64,000 nt of DNA from positions 62,001 through 126,000 of the forward strand of contig JACKIL010000005.1 of assembly GCA_020638525.1 (NCBI GenBank). Direction: 5' to 3'. The stretch is from Caulobacterales bacterium. GTDB taxonomy: Bacteria > Pseudomonadota > Alphaproteobacteria > Caulobacterales > Parvularculaceae. Shown here in pieces: positions 61,798 through 64,000 of this stretch. Every line of letters starts with the position of its first letter. Within the stretch, counting starts at the first letter, position 1. Both the position numbers and the translations under genes were made by a program. The notes under the pieces were generated by a model, which saw nothing but the letters and a program-made list of their open reading frames with translations, had not been told where the DNA came from and did not search any database.

Positions 61798-62970
61798 CTA
61801 TTCGGCCGGCTTGATCTTGTCGACGCCGACGCGCGGGCTTTGCAGCTGCTTGCCGGTCGAATCGACTGTCGCGCGGAAGATGACCCCGCCAAGGCCGCCA
61901 TAAATCGGCAGCGGTTCGGAGAAGGCGCCCGAGCTGTCCGTCGTCACAGACTTGATGAAGCGCAGATCGCCGCCATTCGGGCCCGCATAGAGCGAGATGC
62001 TTGAATTCGCCGGCAGCCCGACAGCGGAAACCGTCACAAGTTCGCCGGGCTTGGCGAGCGTGCGGTCGACCGTGAGAAGCAGCGATTTCGAAACGGCTTC
62101 TTCCGGAACCGCATGCGTCGGCGTCGACGCATAGGGCATCACATTCGTGACTTCCGCAGGCGGAACATAGCCGTCCTCGTCGCTCGCAGCGTAGCCGGGC
62201 GCATGGCCATATGGATAGCCTTCGGCCGGCGCGACGACCGGCGGCTCAACATAATCAGGTCCAGCGTTGGAGACCTTGCCCGGCGCCGCGACAGCCGCAA
62301 CCGCAGGCAGGCGGACCTGCATGCCGACGGGCAGGCGCTGCCAGTCAACGCCCGGATTGAGGTTGGCGATCGACGACGACGACACGAGATGGCGCGCGGC
62401 GATTTCGTTGAGCGAGTCGCCCGGCTGGACGACATACATGCTTGCGAACTGCACGCCGGCCGGCGCCGACGCGCCGCCCATCGCATGGCGCTGCGCATTG
62501 AAGAGCTGCGGCACCTCGACGATCTGGCCGGCTTCGACATGGCGCGGGTTGTGGACAACCGGGTTCGCGCTGATCAGCATGGTGACCGGCACGTCGCAGT
62601 AGGAGGCGATGTCGTAAAGCGTCTCGCCCTGCCCGATCTTCACATATTGCTCGCAGGCGCCGTCGAGAGCCTCAGCGCGCGCCTCGCCGAAGACGCGATG
62701 CGCAAGGCGGGCGCCTTCGACGCCCTCATAGGCCGCCAGAAGCGCTGCATCCGGCCGCTCGATAGAGGAGGCAGCGCCCGCGCGGCGCAGCTCATCCATA
62801 TGCCCGTCTGCGAAAACCCGGTCCGCGCCGGTATAGACGCCATCTTCCGGCGCCGGCGCGCCATAGGTCGAAACGCGCGCCTGCTGTTCGGTCGTCGCGC
62901 AGCCTGACGCCATCGCCAGAGCGGACGCGCCAATGACAAAAATGGAAAATTTGCCGCCGATTCCAGACAT
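61798..62970 (-). CDS. LysM-domain lipoprotein
   Basis: A 390-residue lipoprotein. ATG 62970 follows GGGGAG; the signal peptide ends MASGC (Cys about 24). Two LysM domains are seen: about 105-155 (YVKIGQGETLYDIASYCDVP) and about 175-225 (YVVQPGDSLNEIAARHL with RLPVGMQVRLP). They should bind peptidoglycan. A Pro/Ala/Tyr-rich linker follows, then a C-terminal beta-rich domain (about 295-390, SLLLTVDRTLAKPGELVTV) with no clear family. Not obviously a hydrolase, since no catalytic domain follows the LysM units. Confidence 0.85.
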   Translation of the reverse strand: MSGIGGKFSIFVIGASALAMASGCATTEQQARVSTYGAPAPEDGVYTGADRVFADGHMDELRRAGAASSIERPDAALLAAYEGVEGARLAHRVFGEARAEALDGACEQYVKIGQGETLYDIASYCDVPVTMLISANPVVHNPRHVEAGQIVEVPQLFNAQRHAMGGASAPAGVQFASMYVVQPGDSLNEIAARHLVSSSSIANLNPGVDWQRLPVGMQVRLPAVAAVAAPGKVSNAGPDYVEPPVVAPAEGYPYGHAPGYAASDEDGYVPPAEVTNVMPYASTPTHAVPEEAVSKSLLLTVDRTLAKPGELVTVSAVGLPANSSISLYAGPNGGDLRFIKSVTTDSSGAFSEPLPIYGGLGGVIFRATVDSTGKQLQSPRVGVDKIKPAE

Positions 62971-63392
62971 AAAGGCTCCCCTCACCGTCCCCGCGCGCGG
63001 GCCCGCCGCGCAAGATAATTGGTTAATACTACCATAAAACGCCGCGGGCGGTTTGAAAAATTCGCAAGGGAAACACCGGCTTCGCTGGCGGCGGCCGCCG
63101 AGGCCCCGCGGAGTTACCCCTTTGTAAGTTGAAGGTTTTTCCCGGCGCGCGTTTGATTGCCGCAGCTTCCTCGTCGAAGGCGTGAACAGAGGCTCGCCGC
63201 CGACGAAAGCGAGAAGATCCAGGCCCGGCCTTCAGCCCCCCAACCCCAAAGGCCAGTCCGGAAAGCCGGCGCGGGTCCGCCCCGCGCCGGCTTCGCATTT
63301 CGGCCCCCCATTCCGCCCGGCTTCACCCGCCCTTGCGCGCCTGCAAGCAGCAGTGCAGGAAGGCCTGAAGCAACCTTTTTCGCGCGAGCCGC
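62971..63392. other. 422-base intergenic region with a strong hairpin
   Basis: The 5' part next to the LysM gene is AT-richer (TTGGTTAATACTACC around 63020) and probably holds its promoter. AAGCCGGCGCGGG (63263-63275) and CCCGCGCCGGCTT (63281-63293) form an exceptionally stable hairpin with no T-tail. I found no open frame that looks real and no recognisable RNA gene. Confidence 0.4.
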
Positions 63393-64000
63393 ATGCTCAC
63401 AGAATTTCTCGCATCCTTCGGCGCAGCGTTCCTCACGCTCTTCATCGTGATCGATCCGATTCTGGTGACGCCGATCTTCGCCTCGCTCGCGAAGGACGAG
63501 ACGCCGCGCGCGCGCCTTCGCATCGCTTTTTCCGCCGCGCTCTATTCGATTGGAATTCTCGTCGTCTTCGGCTTTGGCGGAAACGCGATGCTGCATCAGC
63601 TCGGCGTCAGCCTCGATGCGTTCCGCGCGGCGATGGGCATCATTCTTTTCATCATGGGCTTTCGCATGTTCTTCGATCCCGACAGCGAAACGCAGGCGAA
63701 AACGCCCGGCCCCAAAGCTTCGCAGCGCGACAACATCGCGTTCTTTCCGCTCGCGATCCCGATGCTTGCAGGGCCCGGCGCGATTGCGACGACCATGCTT
63801 CTCATGGGCCCCGGCACGTCGATCGAAGAGAAGGGAATTGTGCTCGCCGCCGCGGTGATCGTTCTCGCCATCGGCGTACTGATGATGGCGTTTGCGAGCC
63901 GCATCGGCGATGCGCTCGGCCGCACGGGCATGAACGCGATCACGCGCATTCTCGGAATGCTCTTGATGGCGCTTGCGACGCAATATGTTTTCGACGGCGT
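63393..64000 (+). CDS. MarC-family membrane protein, 3' end cut by window edge
   Basis: I translated this by hand from the ATG at 63393; the frame stays open to the window end, giving 202 residues. Membrane helices are visible, including FLTLFIVIDPILVTPIFASL (about 13-32), SAALYSIGILVVFGFGGNAM (part) and AFRAAMGIILFIMGFRMFF. A charged loop follows, then FFPLAIPMLAGPGAIATTML and VLAAAVIVLAIGVLMMAF. The paired PILVTPIF and IPMLAGPGAI segments are the MarC (UPF0056) hallmark. Their function is unknown, although some were once linked with antibiotic resistance. C-terminus lies outside. Confidence 0.9.
   Translation, partial: MLTEFLASFGAAFLTLFIVIDPILVTPIFASLAKDETPRARLRIAFSAALYSIGILVVFGFGGNAMLHQLGVSLDAFRAAMGIILFIMGFRMFFDPDSETQAKTPGPKASQRDNIAFFPLAIPMLAGPGAIATTMLLMGPGTSIEEKGIVLAAAVIVLAIGVLMMAFASRIGDALGRTGMNAITRILGMLLMALATQYVFDG

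Noticed and set aside
63114..63983. 289-codon open frame on the minus strand over the MarC region
   Set aside because: Highly charged low-complexity shadow; the plus-strand frame encodes clear MarC membrane helices.

Overview
The window looks like chromosomal DNA of a GC-rich alphaproteobacterium, probably aquatic. Several conserved alphaproteobacterial gene orders support this: ybgC-tolQRAB-pal-cpoB-tilS-ftsH-folP-glmM, HAD-ribF-ileS-lspA-DUF3035, ruvCAB, and a groESL operon with both a heat-shock sigma promoter and a CIRCE operator. A class closer than this (Caulobacterales/Hyphomonadaceae/Parvularculaceae-like) is only a guess, from the TipF-like EAL protein, the exosortase and the DUF3035 lipoprotein. 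I saw no rRNA, tRNA, CRISPR array or prophage.

Layout. 1-2.5 kb: a gene cut by the window edge, an IS1-type transposase and a two-gene unit (Glyoxalase_8 and SnoaL-like proteins). 2.6-15.9 kb, minus strand: glmM, folP and a secreted subclass B3 metallo-beta-lactamase, then ftsH, tilS, cpoB, pal, tolB, tolA, tolR, tolQ and ybgC; one secreted NTF2-like gene lies on the opposite strand between pal and tolB. 15.9-20.9 kb: two large multi-pass membrane proteins, a polyprenyl-phosphate-type family 2 glycosyltransferase and a methyltransferase, together resembling a lipid-linked glycosylation cassette. 21-24.2 kb: ruvB, an unexpected nuclease-like gene, ruvA and ruvC. 24.4-29.2 kb: a Sel1-repeat protein, thiE, a secreted DUF1579-like protein, coq4, and a cysteine-synthase-like gene divergent from an HxlR regulator. 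29.2-34.5 kb: a central carbon operon tkt-gap-pgk-fba. 34.7-37 kb: DUF4164 and zapA, then an AT-richer OLD-type ATPase gene flanked by related short repeats.

37.1-47.7 kb: a nitroreductase, mutL, then the lipoprotein/ileS/lspA/ribF/HAD block with two hypothetical envelope proteins. 47.7-52.2 kb: a degenerate EAL protein, an OmpA-type lipoprotein and groESL. 52.5-56.4 kb: an oxidative stress group of katG (with a lipoprotein signal), an FMN reductase and a pirin. 56.6-61.7 kb: a hydrolase fused to four membrane helices, an exosortase-EpsI fusion and a family 4 glycosyltransferase, suggesting exopolysaccharide or envelope protein sorting. 61.8-64 kb: a LysM lipoprotein and the start of a MarC-family membrane protein.

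The best leads for something unusual are the OLD-type ATPase cassette, the nuclease-like gene embedded between ruvA and ruvB, the lipidated catalase-peroxidase, the beta-lactamase placed in the folP-glmM transcription unit, and the hydrolase/exosortase cluster. None of these alone proves a new system.
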